The notes under the pieces were generated by a model that was given only the letters and a program-made list of their open reading frames with translations, was not told the DNA's origin and searched no databases. 64,000 nucleotides of DNA, taken from contig NC_090943.1 in the NCBI RefSeq assembly GCF_040807025.1, positions 27,743,213-27,807,212 of the forward strand, given 5' to 3'. This stretch comes from Struthio camelus. Taxonomy: Eukaryota; Chordata; Aves; Struthioniformes; Struthionidae. Made by a program: the position numbers and the translations under genes. This document shows, piece after piece, positions 51,109 through 63,896 of this stretch (positions within the stretch are counted from its first letter, which is position 1; the number at the start of each line of letters is the position of its first letter).

Positions 51109-53606
51109 CTAAGAGGAAGAAAAATAAAAGAGTTTTAGAGTGCGTCATTGTTATTGTACTGTTTGGAAGTTTAGACTTGAGAGATATAAGAAAAAAAATT
51201 AGTCCACTTCCTCCCCATCTCAGTTATTTCTTCTAACCTCCCCCATGTTCACAGCTACATTATTGTACTGATTTCTATCTTTTCACTGTGTTTAACACTT
51301 TCTTTTGTATTACCAGCATTTCTTAATCATCTGTCTTGGCTGTAAAGCTGTTTCTATCCAAGAGAGCTACAGAAAGGAAATTAAGAGATATTTAAGGTAG
51401 ATATCTTATAGTGGAATACCCCACTGCAACGGATTTTGCTGAAGAGAGGGAAGAGGAATAGAAGCACAGATGATGCCACTCATTTGTCAGGGTGCAGTTA
51501 CCCAGTTAAAGGTAGCCAAGGATAATCAAATGCCTCAGAAAGGCTTTGAATTGAAGTGTACGTTAGCATAAGAGAACTTGCATGGAGTGCAGTGGGATGG
51601 ATGAAGTGGATGTGAAAAGCGGTATTATTAATTGAAAAAGGAAAAAAGTAATAACCGAGAAAGGAGGGAGGAAAGAAAAAGAGAGACTGCAGATCATACC
51701 TTGGTCCTAAACTGCTTAAAATTAATTTAAATAGTGCAGCAGTGCTTGAGATAACATTTCACTACATTTGCAAGATTAAATAGGGCCAAGCCAGGAACAT
51801 GAGGCGAGGAAGTAGGAAGTACAAAATTAATAAGACAGAAATTCTGCTACATAAAGCCTGCCATTCAGAGTCATGTAATTAAACTTGTCCGTGTTCTAAA
51901 TAGTACTAGCTCTTATTAAAATAACATTACATAACAACACTAGGAGCCAAATGCACTCATTTAAAATTACTTAAAATATTTATAATAAGCCAAACTTATG
52001 GCAGTTTGTGAAACTGAGGGAAAAACTGCAATACAATAGCTTGCATTCCCAAGGGCTGCTCTGAAGACTGTTACAGCTGTGTCTTTTCTATAAATCCTCA
52101 TTCAACCAATTACAAATTAAATTATAACTAACACTTTGTAAAACAGATCTTGGACTCTTAGTGTATATTTTGGGCCACAAACTTACGGTAAGTGATAATT
52201 ATTTTTTACCAGATGCTTATATATTAGAGACACATAGAGGCTGCTTTGAAGACGTGCTAACCACCTGAATGTCAGTAATTACTTTACTCCCCAAAATTTT
52301 CTTTTATGCAAATAAGTAATTTGACATGATTTCAAATATGAACATGGAAAAGCATGTGTGAGGAGGAGGAACTATAGACAGGATGAGAAAAAGAAGGCTT
52401 CTTTTTGTATTTTGGAATAAAACGTGAATATTCTCAGAAAACTCAAATCTCATTTCACAATATGCAATAATTCATCCACAAGTCCTGTTCTGAGAAACAT
52501 CACAAAGTTCCCCAAAACCTTATGCCTCTAAAGCAAGACTTTGACAGACCAGAGACACCTACATCCAAATTTATGCAAGGGAAGAAAATGTTGCACATGA
52601 CTGTGGCCTATATTGCTTATGCTTTAGCACTGTGTGCTGCTGTGTACTGCATCAATTTGCACAGAGCTTTGCAAAACATCTGCTGTTGAACCGTATGGTA
52701 CACAGTCACATTAGGGGTTTCACCTTTTTGCTAAAATATAAGTGTTTATAACGACAACGGTCAGCCACGATGGGAAATGAGATGGACCTTGGTCTCCTCT
52801 GGGATTAGAGCCTGCCAATGGGTGATCCACATGAGGCATGACAGACATAAAAGACACCAGACAGAGAGAAAGAAGTAGAGGAACTTTTTAAATAAATCTA
52901 TTCTTTAATTGGAGAATTTAGCAGAATTTGAGAACTGGAGTTCACATTAAGGCAGAATTTGAACCTGAACAATTGAAGTTCCTGTATGTATTTACTGTCC
53001 TCTGTTACATCCTGCAGTTGCTCTACTTCTTTCTTTTGTTGCAGCGTGTTGTTCCCTTAGTGAGTGTTTTTTCCAGACAACTTCTGATAACAATGCTGAA
53101 GAGGAAGACATGGTGATGCCCCATCTCTCTTTTGTTACACTCCTGATTTGCAGTGAGTTGAGAACAGATCAGGTTCCTCACTCTTTTGAGGCTACGCATG
53201 TTGTATGTCTCTGCTGGCTGCAGAAATTATTTTCTCCAGTTTGCCCCACACACATATCCCTGCTCTTCTCCCAACAGTCATAGCCCCCTGGGATCTGCCA
53301 TCCGAAATTTGTGATCATTCCTGAACTCATTTTACAGTGAGTCGGAAATTTCCATCTCCATGTGATGCTGGAGGTCTCTAGCAGACTCCTCACACAAGTG
53401 AAGACAGTCCTCCTATGTGAACTTGAGCAAACAGGGGACAATTTACATGCTATCCTTTTTATTTCTTGCCTATTACACTTCCAACATTAAATGCTACTCC
53501 ACTATTTTCCTTCTTTTCTCTTTCCTAAATTAACATGAAATGTCCCAGTTTTACTCCTGACTCTATCTCAGAACATATCTATTATGTCAACAGAATAAAA
53601 TTCTTT

Positions 53607-53641
53607 TTGTAGATGATGACAACGACTCCGTTCATCTACAA
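53607..53641. repeat. hairpin, 10-bp perfect stem
   Basis: TTGTAGATGA and TCATCTACAA are exact reverse complements separated by 15 bases. It lies in the 10-kb CALCR intron. No known RNA family is recognised. Confidence 0.7.
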
Positions 53642-54563
53642 GTAGGGAAGAGTTTTCCTCTTTTAAAGTTAAACCTTATACATTTATGTACATTTGCACT
53701 TTTTATATATTAACCCTCTATGTAAGATGGACAAGCAGGAAACATAGTGAAGAAACTAGCTCAAAACCCAAGTATGTCCCCTGAAAGGCTGAAAAAATAA
53801 GAGGGGAAAACAAAGACATGGAAAAACTGTGGTATAAAGTGTTGTATATTGAATGTGTCCCCCTTGCAGCCATAAGGAGAGTAACAGGCTGACAGGCCGT
53901 GCCCACTGCTCCTCAACAAATGTGGGGGCTGGCACTGCATCCCTGGGACCCCTGCTCATGTTGCCGTGGGGCTCCCATTTCTGCGGCTCCACGGGGGCGG
54001 GTCAATGGCACAACCCTGAGCATAAATTCCTTGCACAAATGTTTTCTTCTCCTTTTGCCTCCTGGCAGGACTATAGTAATATATTAGAAAAGATAAATTG
54101 AGAAAAAAAGATGTGTGAGGGTGCTTTCTGCCTTCTTATGTGCCCAGGGATCATGCAGCCAGTTCACCTTGGTTGCAGAGACTTCTCCTTTGCAAAAGTC
54201 AAAGTAGGCTCATTTTTAATCTTCTTTCTGAGTGTCACTCAAGCACTTGCTCTTCCTTGGGTTGACCGAATCTGAGGACCTATGTTGAAATGACAAGTGA
54301 CCAGAATAAAATTTATTCTGCTTTCCTGGGAAATTGTTTTCACTGTCATTCGCATGAATTTGGGCCAGTTACCTTTGAAATTAAAATGCTTTGTTTAGCA
54401 GTAAAATCAGTGAGAGGTCCTCTGGAATGAGGTTGGAGGTAAATTTTTTATCTCAGCCTCCGCGGTACGTCAGTATGTCTGTGCATTTAGGGTCCCTACC
54501 TCATGTTCTACAACAAAATCCTTTATCCAAAGAGCTCACAATCAAACACAAAACCCAAATGAG

Positions 54564-54591
54564 TGTGGAGGGAACACTAAGGACTGTAACC
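54564..54591. repeat. 28-bp inverted repeat, left arm
   Basis: The arm starts TGTGGAGGGAACACTAAGG and ends TGTAACC. It is exactly complementary to 55110-55137. Matching stops sharply on both sides except for scattered bases. Confidence 0.9.
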
Positions 54592-55109
54592 ATGCGGAGA
54601 GTATGAGCTAACCTTTTTAAAATTGTGATGAGGACTCATGGCAGATAGATAGGAGTTTTCTGAGGATATGTTTGAAGAACCATGAGTACCTGATGTAGCA
54701 GTTACCAGTTTACAGGTAGCCAACCATGGGATCTGCCAGCCTTTTGTGGAAATACAGAAGTGATGTTCACACAAGTAGTGAACACTTAGGTTGAGATCAA
54801 GAGAACAAATGCAGCAAAGATTTGTCAGATTAAAATTGCATATAAACTGCTTGTTGTTTTTAATTAGAGTAAATGCTAAAGTGGTTCTACATCTTGCCTG
54901 AATTTTAGCTCACGTCTCAAGGCATCCGGATGGTTATCTTGATTGAGAGTTGCCATCTCACTGGGTTACGTAAAGTATATGTATCACTACACAGTGTGAA
55001 GCTCTGGCACTGCCAGATCCTTCACATCTGTTCATCTCTGTGATGTCTTTATCATAACATCCAACATGCTTTCAATCGCAGTCCGAAAATGCTGCTACAT
55101 GAAGAACAG

Positions 55110-55137
55110 GGTTACAGTCCTTAGTGTTCCCTCCACA
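55110..55137. repeat. 28-bp inverted repeat, right arm
   Basis: Exact reverse complement of 54564-54591, starting GGTTACAGTCCTTAGTG and ending CTCCACA. The 518 bases between the arms show no open frame or transposon features, and no target-site duplication flanks the arms. Confidence 0.9.
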
Positions 55138-57439
55138 TTGTGCTTTATATGTAAAATTCTGCCCGTAGTTCAGAGTAGTATGTGGGTACCCTCAGCTACA
55201 AAGCTTCAGAGCTACATCAGTAGCCGATATTAGCTTTGTCTTTTCTGAGCTAGAGGGCTCGAGAGGCAGCTGATTTTACAATGGATGTATTAAAACATGT
55301 GAGAAACCGAATCTGGAGTAATTATTTCATGGTGGCCTACAGGTTAATTCTTATACTTTTTTTACATAAGTCTTCCTTTTTTCCTTCAATTGCTGCTGTT
55401 TTTTTGCATAGGGTGCAATTGTTGTTGAGGATGGTATCTCGAGGTCAATTATGTCTCTCTGCCACTGTGTGGAGTTGTTAAACTAACCTGTGATATGTTG
55501 TCAGGCTGATAGTAGGATAACAATGGCTGTGGGACTGAAGGCAGAGATGATGAATACATTTATTTTGAGATTAAAGCCTTTAATGGCTGCTTCTGGAATT
55601 CTTTATTTTATTTCTGGAACTTTGTGAAGACCAGATAAACATGGCTCTCTACTGAATCATGCCTTAGGGACTGTCCAGAGGACTTCATGCATCTTATTGA
55701 CCCGATAGTGTGTTTTTCCCTGCATTTAAATGCCAGTACTGGCCCACAGACATCCTTTGCTTGACAGGTATTTGAATTGGTTTTCACTTTCTTATCCGAT
55801 GTCTGTCTTGAAAAGATGTTCCAATAATTTGCTCAGTTAAAAAAAATTATTTTTAAATCTAACAATTTAAGAACAATTAACATCAAAAAGGTTTCCCAAG
55901 GCAGATACTGCAAATTTAGGTGGGTTTCTGATACCTCATTTGGCTTTTTTCTATCTCATGACTCCATAAAAGCAGTAGGGATCCTATATATGCGTCTTTC
56001 TGTTATGACTGAGCACTTGTATGGCCTTAGTCTCTGCCCTAGTTATACACTCTGCTGCCCTTTAGGCTTCAGTGGGATGCTGCATTCATGACTGACGGTA
56101 GCAGCTGAGGGCAGAGATAATTGTACAGATGGCCATAATATAAAAATACAGTTTCTGATTGAGACTGCAGAAGGCTTTGGTCCATTAAAAATAACTAAAG
56201 ATGGCCGAGGTGCTTCCATGTCCAGAAAAATGTAAGAAATTATTCAGGGAAGCACGTCCATTCTCCACAGGAACTTTTCAGCAAAGAAAGAGCTTTCAGA
56301 AAAACAATGCTGTGTTGCTGATCATCTTCATCCACAGCACTTTCATACAGCACCACTGAGGTAAATGATTGTGTGACAAAGCATTTGCTCGTGTTAGGTT
56401 AAAAAAAAAGCAAAGTGAAGAACATGTCTGTGTAGTTTCTACTGCTGCTGAAACAGGGAGATTGTCAAGAGAGGGCTGAAGATGGCAGCTCACCTGTTGC
56501 AAAATGATGGAGACATCTCATCACCAAAAGCTCATGCTTTTGCATCTTCTCCATCTCCCTGCTGGAGGTTTCATTACTGTCATTTTATACAGCAATTTTT
56601 CATACAAAAATGGCACTTTATAACATCCAGCTTTCAGAAAACTTTTTCCCCAATTTTCATTGGCTCATAATACTAGAAAGTTTTAAAATTAGTAATAATG
56701 CAAAGAAAAAGAGAACAGGAAATGAAAGAAAGACTTATGTTGTCAAAAGCAGTACTATGTCCTTAACTTTATGCAGCAGGAGAACAAGTTTTTGTCTAGG
56801 CTGGCATCAAGGAGCATATTTATTTCCCTTTAAATAAAGAAACAGATTGAATGTAAAATGGATTGAAGTATCTCGATATTGTAAGAGGTTGCCTTTAACT
56901 GGGCTAATTTTTTCTGCATAAAGCTGCACAAGGACTATTAGCTGACGTTAAAAGTACAACTTTGAGGCAGGGCAGGTATATAAATTTCTCAAACCCATGC
57001 CTAAAAAAGACAAAATAACTTTTATACGAATCAGGCTCTTGTGAGCTGGATCTTCCTGCTCAGCAGGGCACAGGTGCTGCAGTCCTGAGGGTATTTCTTG
57101 GAGGCTGCTAAGTGACACGGGATTAATCTTATTTGAGGAGAAAGAAACCTTTGATTGTGCTCCATTTTATATAAAAGATATTTTTATTTGCTAAGGGCAA
57201 CAAGGCCCATATGCTGAAGAGCATTATTAGTTCTTCTTAGGGGCAGACTCGCACATTTAAGATCTTAGTCAGCAACGATTTGAGAACGTGAATAATTTCC
57301 AATGCATGCACGTTGCTGTTGATTCAGGGGCCATTTCTCCACCGCACCAAGCAGACCTCTGTGGCTATACCTTCTCTGGCTTGGGGTGCCATACCATGCT
57401 GGGTGGTGTGATGCTGTCTCCAAATGCACTGTGCTGGAG

Positions 57440-57890
57440 AGCAAAGTCAGCGAGAGGGGGAAGCTGGTGGAACGAGCTTGGGAGTGGGTGCGGGAGTTGG
57501 GGGCTCCTTGGAGAGCATCTGGTGGGGGAAGGCTGTATGTGGGACTAACATACATATCCTGGAGCTAATGCATTTCCTTAACATTTCTTTCTTATGAAGC
57601 CTCTGTTATCACTCAGCGTCAGAGATAGGGAAGGGGGACACCCAGGTGTGCTTGCCAGCGACAGCTCCTCAGACAGGAGCTCAGCCCCCTTTTCTTTCCA
57701 CCTGCCTGGGATCCCTCAAACCGGATGTGGGTACCAGCCTGAGGGGACCTGCAGCATCCACCCCGCAGGCTCAGGACCTCGCAGGGGGGCTGCTGTGCTC
57801 TGCTCTGGAGGTATGAGGTGCAGGCAAGCCCCTTGGGGGTGTGAGGCACGAGCCACGTCCGTGCCGCCCTCTCTCACCACGGAGAGCCAG
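57440..57890. other. GC-rich, CpG-bearing islet inside CALCR intron
   Basis: About 450 bases markedly richer in G+C than the surroundings, with about 13 CpG dinucleotides in otherwise CpG-poor DNA. Overlapping open frames on both strands (for example 57594-57893 plus and 57619-57849 minus) are expected in GC-rich DNA and show no known domain. It could be an orphan CpG island or alternative promoter, or an unrecognised old repeat. Confidence 0.5.
57480..57503 (+). other. canonical G-quadruplex motif in intronic GC islet
   Basis: Four G runs (57480-57482, 57486-57488, 57492-57494, 57499-57503) with loops of 3, 3 and 4 bases give a compact, probably stable quadruplex motif on the strand opposite to CALCR. 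It is the strongest such motif I found in the window. Confidence 0.75.
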
Positions 57891-60800
57891 TAGGCTCCTC
57901 AATATTGTTATATTCTTGTTATACACAAGAAACAGGGCTGCTGCTGCTCCATTCCTTCACAGGAGGCAACCTATTTGTACCACTTTGTTTTTGCAGGGCA
58001 GCACAGTAGGATTTTTCAGGCTTTTAAGTGAATCTGATGGATATGTTGTTATGTGAGAGGTGTGCAAGGAGCCAGTGCGTCCCAAGCTGTAATGTTTTAC
58101 ACCCTGAGCAGAAGCACATCTTTCACAAGCTTTCAGTATCATCTAATGGGCTTTTGAAAGTCAGGTTCTCTAGAGAAAAATCTGCAAATCACTCGCTGTT
58201 TTGTAATGCAAATGTTTGCTTTATGGTGCCCACTTTAGGCCCGCTGCCTGTTTAATTAGCTAGCTGCATGTTCATCAATCCACTGAATGCATCTCACTTT
58301 GTGCATAAGTTATTCCATTTAAGGACGGAAATATCTTTCTTTTGCCTGATGTAATCTTCATTTCAGCACAGTCTGAGACTGAAGAACTCATCCTGGTTAT
58401 GGTGAGGGGAGTTATAAATCTCTACTTCTACAGATTACACCAGGGGCTCCTGGGTAGGGTGGAAAAAATATATGCATTCATATTAGGAGCTCAAAAGTCA
58501 GTCTTCAATTTTTGTAACTTATTATAGATCCACTCTACAGATCTGTTAAGAGGAATCAGCTCTATGTAGCATAAACAACACAACCTGACAAAGCGAGGCA
58601 AGTGGGAATTCCTCGTATAGCCATATTTGAAAAAATCCTTCTGCTTGAAATGGTGAACACTGAGGGTAATATTGCAAACAGGGCAGAACAATTCAAAATC
58701 AGACTGGCTTCTGCTACGTGAAATCGCTTTTGGCAGAGGAAGCTTAGCAGGTAACATCTCATCGCATTTTTTTTTCAGCTGGGAACACCACAATAAAGGA
58801 AATACTATTGCAGTTTCATCGGGGAACAAATTGTCTCTCATTCATTGTCTTCAATCATCTGATTATTACAATAGACTGCAGTGCTAGTTTGTACCTTTCC
58901 TGTATACGTGGAAGAGGTAACTAATATATCAAATCATTGTGGTCACTTAAAGCAGGGATGCACTGTTGAAAAACTGCCTCTCTTTCTGTTCCAGAAAAAA
59001 AATCATTGTTTAATCAGTTTAGAGATGAATGGAGAATGTGCTACATCAACCACATGAAGAAATATCATAATTACATAGATAATGTCTCTTGTATATTCCT
59101 GCCACTGGATGCAGAGATTAACAGACTGCTGCTAGTTTATGGAGAGGCAGGCTGCACTATAGTTTATGAGGGTGAAATAGCTAGGGGAGGAATATAGCCA
59201 TTACACAAGCTAATACAGTATCTGCTAATTACATAATCACTCCTAGAAGAAAATGAGCACCAGAGGAAGAATTATATAGCTGGCTATTTTAAATATGCAT
59301 ACAAGCAATGCTTGGGAAGGGAATAAGAAAGTTTATTTTAGAATACAGTTTAAAAATTCTGCTTTAAGTAGAAAAGGAGGAGTCACCATTAGTTACAGTC
59401 AGTGGGTTAACTGCATAGCTCTCATGAAAGATCAGTTTTTACATGCTGTCAGGTAGCACACTAAGATTACTTTCCTGAGGTTTTAAGAGCTCCTCTGTCG
59501 GGTCAGAAGCTTGGTCTGCACTAGAGCAACGCAGCTACAGCTCTGTGTCACCACTCTTGCTGGGACAGCTCTGGGTGGTGCCATCGTATCCACGCTGGTG
59601 TCCCCAGCACTGGTACTGCTGCCAAAATGGACTACGAAGAATGGGCCATTAGGCATTTGGTGTCACTAAGCCTGGGACAGACTCCCGTTTCGAGGACTGA
59701 GAGAAGAGTAGAAGGAGCCCACAGAAGACAAAACTTTGTCTTCTTAGATCCCTCCCTTCTCTAATCCCATCCCTTGTTGCAGCTGAGTTTCATGATACTT
59801 CCCTTCCATGGCTGGTTCCCTTTTGGCAACAGCTTAGCTACTTTCTCTTGCATAACTAGGATTGCTAATTAACGTTCTTTTTGTGGGTCTCTGACAACCT
59901 TGCAGGAACTGGAAGATGCTTTTAGAGTACAATGACTATCTTAACACTCTGTCTTATCCGAGCTTGCTAAAACTGTAAGCAACTTGACACCAGAGAAGTA
60001 TGTTTGGAGACAATCCTCGAGAACAACCTTGAGACTCCTGAAGTGACAACACAGTGGTCCAGGTAGCAATAGAAGAAACAAACTGTCGTTACTTTAAGAA
60101 CTGTAAAATAAAGATGGCATAAAGTGCAAAAATAGACAGGCCTCTTACTTCAATTATTCTATGCATGCAGCAGAATACACAGCCACATTTTTGGAGGGGT
60201 AAGGGGGATTTTTAATGCAGCAGAAAGTATAACCTAAGATGACAGGATGAATAGCTTTCGTTAGTATTATTTATCACTCAGCTTAAGGAAAGAAGCATCA
60301 CTGATTTTTTATAGTTATTCACTTACTTACTATATTAAAACAGTTTCTGCATTTACCTTCTGCATAAAAGGAACCAAGAAGTGGGTCACTATGCCTGTGT
60401 ATGTTGTCTGCTACTCGCAATTGCATTTGAAATCTGCCCTTCCTAGTAAATATGAGACTGGATATATTACAGCCAGTAAACCAGATAACCAAGCATTTAA
60501 AATCATTTAGTGTTAAAAAAAAAGAGGAAAACCAAAACAGATCTATTGAATAATGCTGCATTTTCAAAGTATTTATAAAATCAAAATATTAGCGCTATAT
60601 TTTAATTTAAACGGCATAATGCTGGAATTTTAACTCTTAAATGAAGTTTCACTGTCTTCATTGGACTTTCCCTCCACACAACCGTTTTCATGCACAACTA
60701 ATTTTTATATTAACCTCATGGCAACAGTTTCAGTCAATCTGAATGCACTGGCAAGCATAGTGCTTTGAACATTATTTAAAACCCTCACTGATCTCAAATT

Positions 60801-61067
60801 TCTCCATTTAATTTAGAAATAGTGCTATCTGATCATCTTTGCTGCCTTTTTCATGGTTTCCTCTATCTTGTGATTGTTCTTTATGCAACAATACTATTTT
60901 TGCAGGGGAAGAAAATCCAATAACGTAAAAGTGGTTAGGAAAGAAACACAAAATCACAATCAATCACACTCATTTTCATGGCAAAACAGTTGGCAACAAC
61001 TTCTTTGGCTAAATTAACCTAACAGCAAATACCTCACCTAAGTCTAAGTAGTTATTATATAACATAC

Positions 61068-61286
61068 CTGGTAATGCATTAATATATGCATGATGTAATC
61101 ATATATTTCTCCGGCAAGACGGTTTTCTGGTCTCCAGGGAATAATAACAAACTGTATTCCTAGTAAAGGCACCAGGATTAAAGTGGCTCTGACAGCTTTC
61201 ATATACATGTTAGACTCAGCACGGTGGGTATCTCTTAGCTTTGTCACCAAAACTCGGACAATGTTAAGCAAAAAGAAAAAATTGAC
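61068..61286 (-). CDS. CALCR: CALCR coding exon: TM5, ICL3, TM6, ECL3, start of TM7
   Basis: A 219-base exon of exactly 73 codons, phase 0 at both ends, between acceptor TTTTGCAG (minus strand, ending at 61287) and donor GTATGT (from 61067 downward). Domains in order: [16 protein letters not shown], lower TM5; [14 protein letters not shown], third intracellular loop, a G-protein contact region; [23 protein letters not shown]6 with the class B PxxG kink (PLLG); [13 protein letters not shown], third extracellular loop; IMHILMHYQ, first half of TM7. The final Gln is the residue before the conserved TM7 glycine, which is the first codon of the next exon. The reading frame stays open into intron sequence on both sides, so exon limits come from splice sites and homology. 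Confidence 0.93.
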
Positions 61287-63829
61287 CTGCAAAAGCAAAG
61301 AGCTTATTGGCAAAGCATTCAAATTAAGCAGGCATTCAAAGTATAAATACAGCGCATGCAAATGACAGTAAAATATAACTTTCTAGCTTCACTGGAACTC
61401 ATAATGGGCAGCTCCTTGATAGTCTGGCCTTGGAAATTAATCTTGAACGTCTTAAGAGAGTAGGTGTTAAGCACCTCTACACGTGTCCCCTAGGACCTGC
61501 CTGAACAGATGTGTCAGACAGGTTGGGCTCCCTTCTAGAAAACACTGAGTATTTTGACACTGCTGTGGTCAAATTTAGGACTTCCAGGGCACAATTCACC
61601 TCATGTCTATGCAAAAGTCTAATACAATGCAGACGAATTGCTCCCAGGACTGACTGTCTCTCTCTCCGGACTCCAAAGGTGGCTTAGCTATCTCGCTTCG
61701 TTCTGCACTGAAGTCTACAGCTAGGTGAGAAAAATCCCCCACCATGTCCCTGGGCATATGGGACATATGAGGGCATCTGCATTCTCCAAAGAATGTGCTC
61801 TGGCCTACATAGGCCAATATTTCAGGTTTGTGACTGCACAAAGGGGCAAGTGTACTCTTAAGAAAAATCTAGGCTTACCCTTACCTACACCAGACCATAT
61901 AAACCTCATGGTATATTATCCACTGGTTAAAGCTAAAATTGCTGGCTCAAGGCAGAAAGGCTGAACTTTTCATAAAGTTTTGACTCTTTTGGTCAGGTAT
62001 TCTGACTAGCTCAGTATCTTATTTCCTGCCTTGCTTCTGGAAATCTGATTTCAGATGCAGGTGCCCAGCATATGAAAACCTGCTCTTGCTGTGGCTTCAC
62101 AGATGGAGGTCCTTGCAGGATGTGCTGGGAGCCTGGGCCAGGAACAAGCTGGGTGGATGCATAATGAAAATGGGTCCAGTGGGTACCAGGTGTGTATTAT
62201 AGATATCACAGACTCTCTCTTACTCCAGTGTACTCAGATCATTCTTTTCCACTCTGTTTCAATAATATATGCACATATGCTTGTGAACTTCAAAGGGCTC
62301 CTTTCATATAATGTCTTAAAATAAATATTCTCATATTGCATACGTTACATAGCTATTTTAGTAGGCTATATTCCATAAATACACGAGAAACTTCATCTGG
62401 GCCTTTCAGAACAATAAATCATGAATCAGTAAGCTTTAACAGACCATTTCATAAATTCTTTGCCACTGAGAAATCTTTCAAATGTTTTACATTTGTGCTC
62501 TAATTTAAAAAAAGGAATAATAAATAACTTCAGAGATCCCATTCAGCATTAAATCTAAAACTTGTTCTCCATCCTCCTCTGACTTCACTTGCTCAGGTTA
62601 ACCTTCAGTTTTAGAATTTCTTGAAATATTTGTGAAAGGTGGAAAAAAGACTTCGCAAAGGTAAAAACCTTCAGCTCTTCTGAGTCTCTCTATCACTGTG
62701 AGATTCTTACGGCAAATCATGTAGGTGGTTCTGCAAAAATTGCCATTTTCACAAGAAAAATCTGACTGGAAATGGCACAAAAGCAAGCCAGAAATTCTAA
62801 AGCCTTATTTTAAAAAGTTAAAGATTATTCTTTTTTTCCATAAAGAACAGACTTTGGTTTCTTTGTGACTACGATGTACAAACTTGCCATGTGGTGATAA
62901 AAATAAAGGTTAAATGACCACCCCTAGAAGCTGGCATTGTGACAGCAGAAGCAATCCACATTGAACTAATAAACCCATAATAAATGTAATTCTCAAAGAA
63001 TGGCAGACTCTGAACATGGGGAGAGGTGTCTGCTTCTTGGTACTGCTGACATGCAAGATTGCTTCTGAAGAAAGGATAGAAAGATTTTTTCAGACTTTTC
63101 AGATACACTTGCGTGGAGGGTTGTTTCTTTATTTAGAGACATCGCAAGTGTTCCTCGCCCCACCATTTGACCTCCCAGGTAATTACTACAGGTATATCTG
63201 TGCAAGCTAGTGGAAGCTAGAAAGCTGAAAGTACATCTTGGGTGACACATTGAGATGGGCTTGGGGCTTTGCCTGGTTAAAAACCTTCTGCACATTTCAG
63301 GAAGGTCAGCTCTACTGCACCAAACAGGGCACCACTTGCATGTAACATGCTGCATATACACGTTAGCAAGTTATGTCTTGTCCTGTGTTGCTCCTGCTCC
63401 TGCTCTGAGTCCAGTCTCATTCCTGGCCTAGTTTAATTCACTACCTTTGGACCACGTCAGTGTAGAGACCAGTAAAACTAGTGCTGACCAGCTGGCTTGC
63501 ATTTGCTCACAATCTGTCATTTAATGCTGTATGTTTGTCACAAATAAGTTACCATGGAGTAGAGCGACAGCTGTGATTTTCAAAAGCAGTTGGAGATTCT
63601 GTTTGCCTCAAGATCTCACTCTTTATTGGGAGGTCCCTTTACAGGGCTGATTTTTGAAAAGTATTGAGAATCTGTTCTCTTAACATGTATGTCCTTCGCA
63701 ATGGGGAAAATCACCAGCTACTTTTCAGTTTCTGCCACGATACTTAAAATACAGAAACTTTTATTCTATGCAGGTTACCAGCATTTCTAAAACAATTATT
63801 AAACCGTTGATAGAAAATAATATTCTTAC
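61287..63829 (-). other. CALCR intron, about 2.5 kb
   Basis: Intron between the TM5-start exon and the TM5-TM7 exon, bounded by GTAAGAA and TTTTGCAG on the minus strand. I see no coding exon, repeat family or RNA gene in it. Open frames of 60-120 codons on both strands (for example 62993-63361 minus) lack recognisable domains. Confidence 0.8.
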
Positions 63830-63896
63830 CAATAAAGCGGCCATTACAGGTCCATGAACAATATAGAGCAAGTGAGTGTCAACGCTCATCCAGCAG
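63830..63896 (-). CDS. CALCR: CALCR coding exon: ECL2 and start of TM5
   Basis: A 67-base internal exon. On the minus strand it is preceded by a pyrimidine-rich acceptor ending in AG (63898-63897) and followed by donor GTAAGAA (63829 downward). The first base C completes a codon begun in an exon outside the window; the next 22 codons read [22 protein letters not shown] and the exon ends in phase 0. The leading Cys-Trp is the conserved class B1 pair in extracellular loop 2, where the Cys normally bonds to the top of TM3. THLLYI to the end is the upper half of TM5. GPVMAALL followed by VN fits the calcitonin receptor better than CALCRL, which I recall as GPICAALL. Exon size and phase match the next exon exactly. 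Confidence 0.9.

Larger units (their letters stand above)
51109..61067 (-). other. CALCR intron, about 10 kb
   Basis: Intron between the TM5-TM7 exon and the 42-base exon. It contains a perfect 28-bp inverted repeat (54564-54591 with 55110-55137), a 10-bp-stem hairpin (53607-53641), a GC-rich islet with a G-quadruplex motif (57440-57890), and an AT-rich stretch (51950-52330) that looks compositionally like a conserved non-coding element, though this cannot be tested here. No additional exon was found. Confidence 0.8.

Noticed and set aside
57594..57893. 99-codon plus-strand open frame in the intronic GC islet
   Set aside because: Opposite-strand frames of similar length overlap it; no recognised domain.
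61068..61286. Assignment to CALCRL rather than CALCR
   Set aside because: TM6 and TM7 share CALCRL-like residues, but TM5 [18 protein letters not shown] and the tail KRQWAQYK fit CALCR better.
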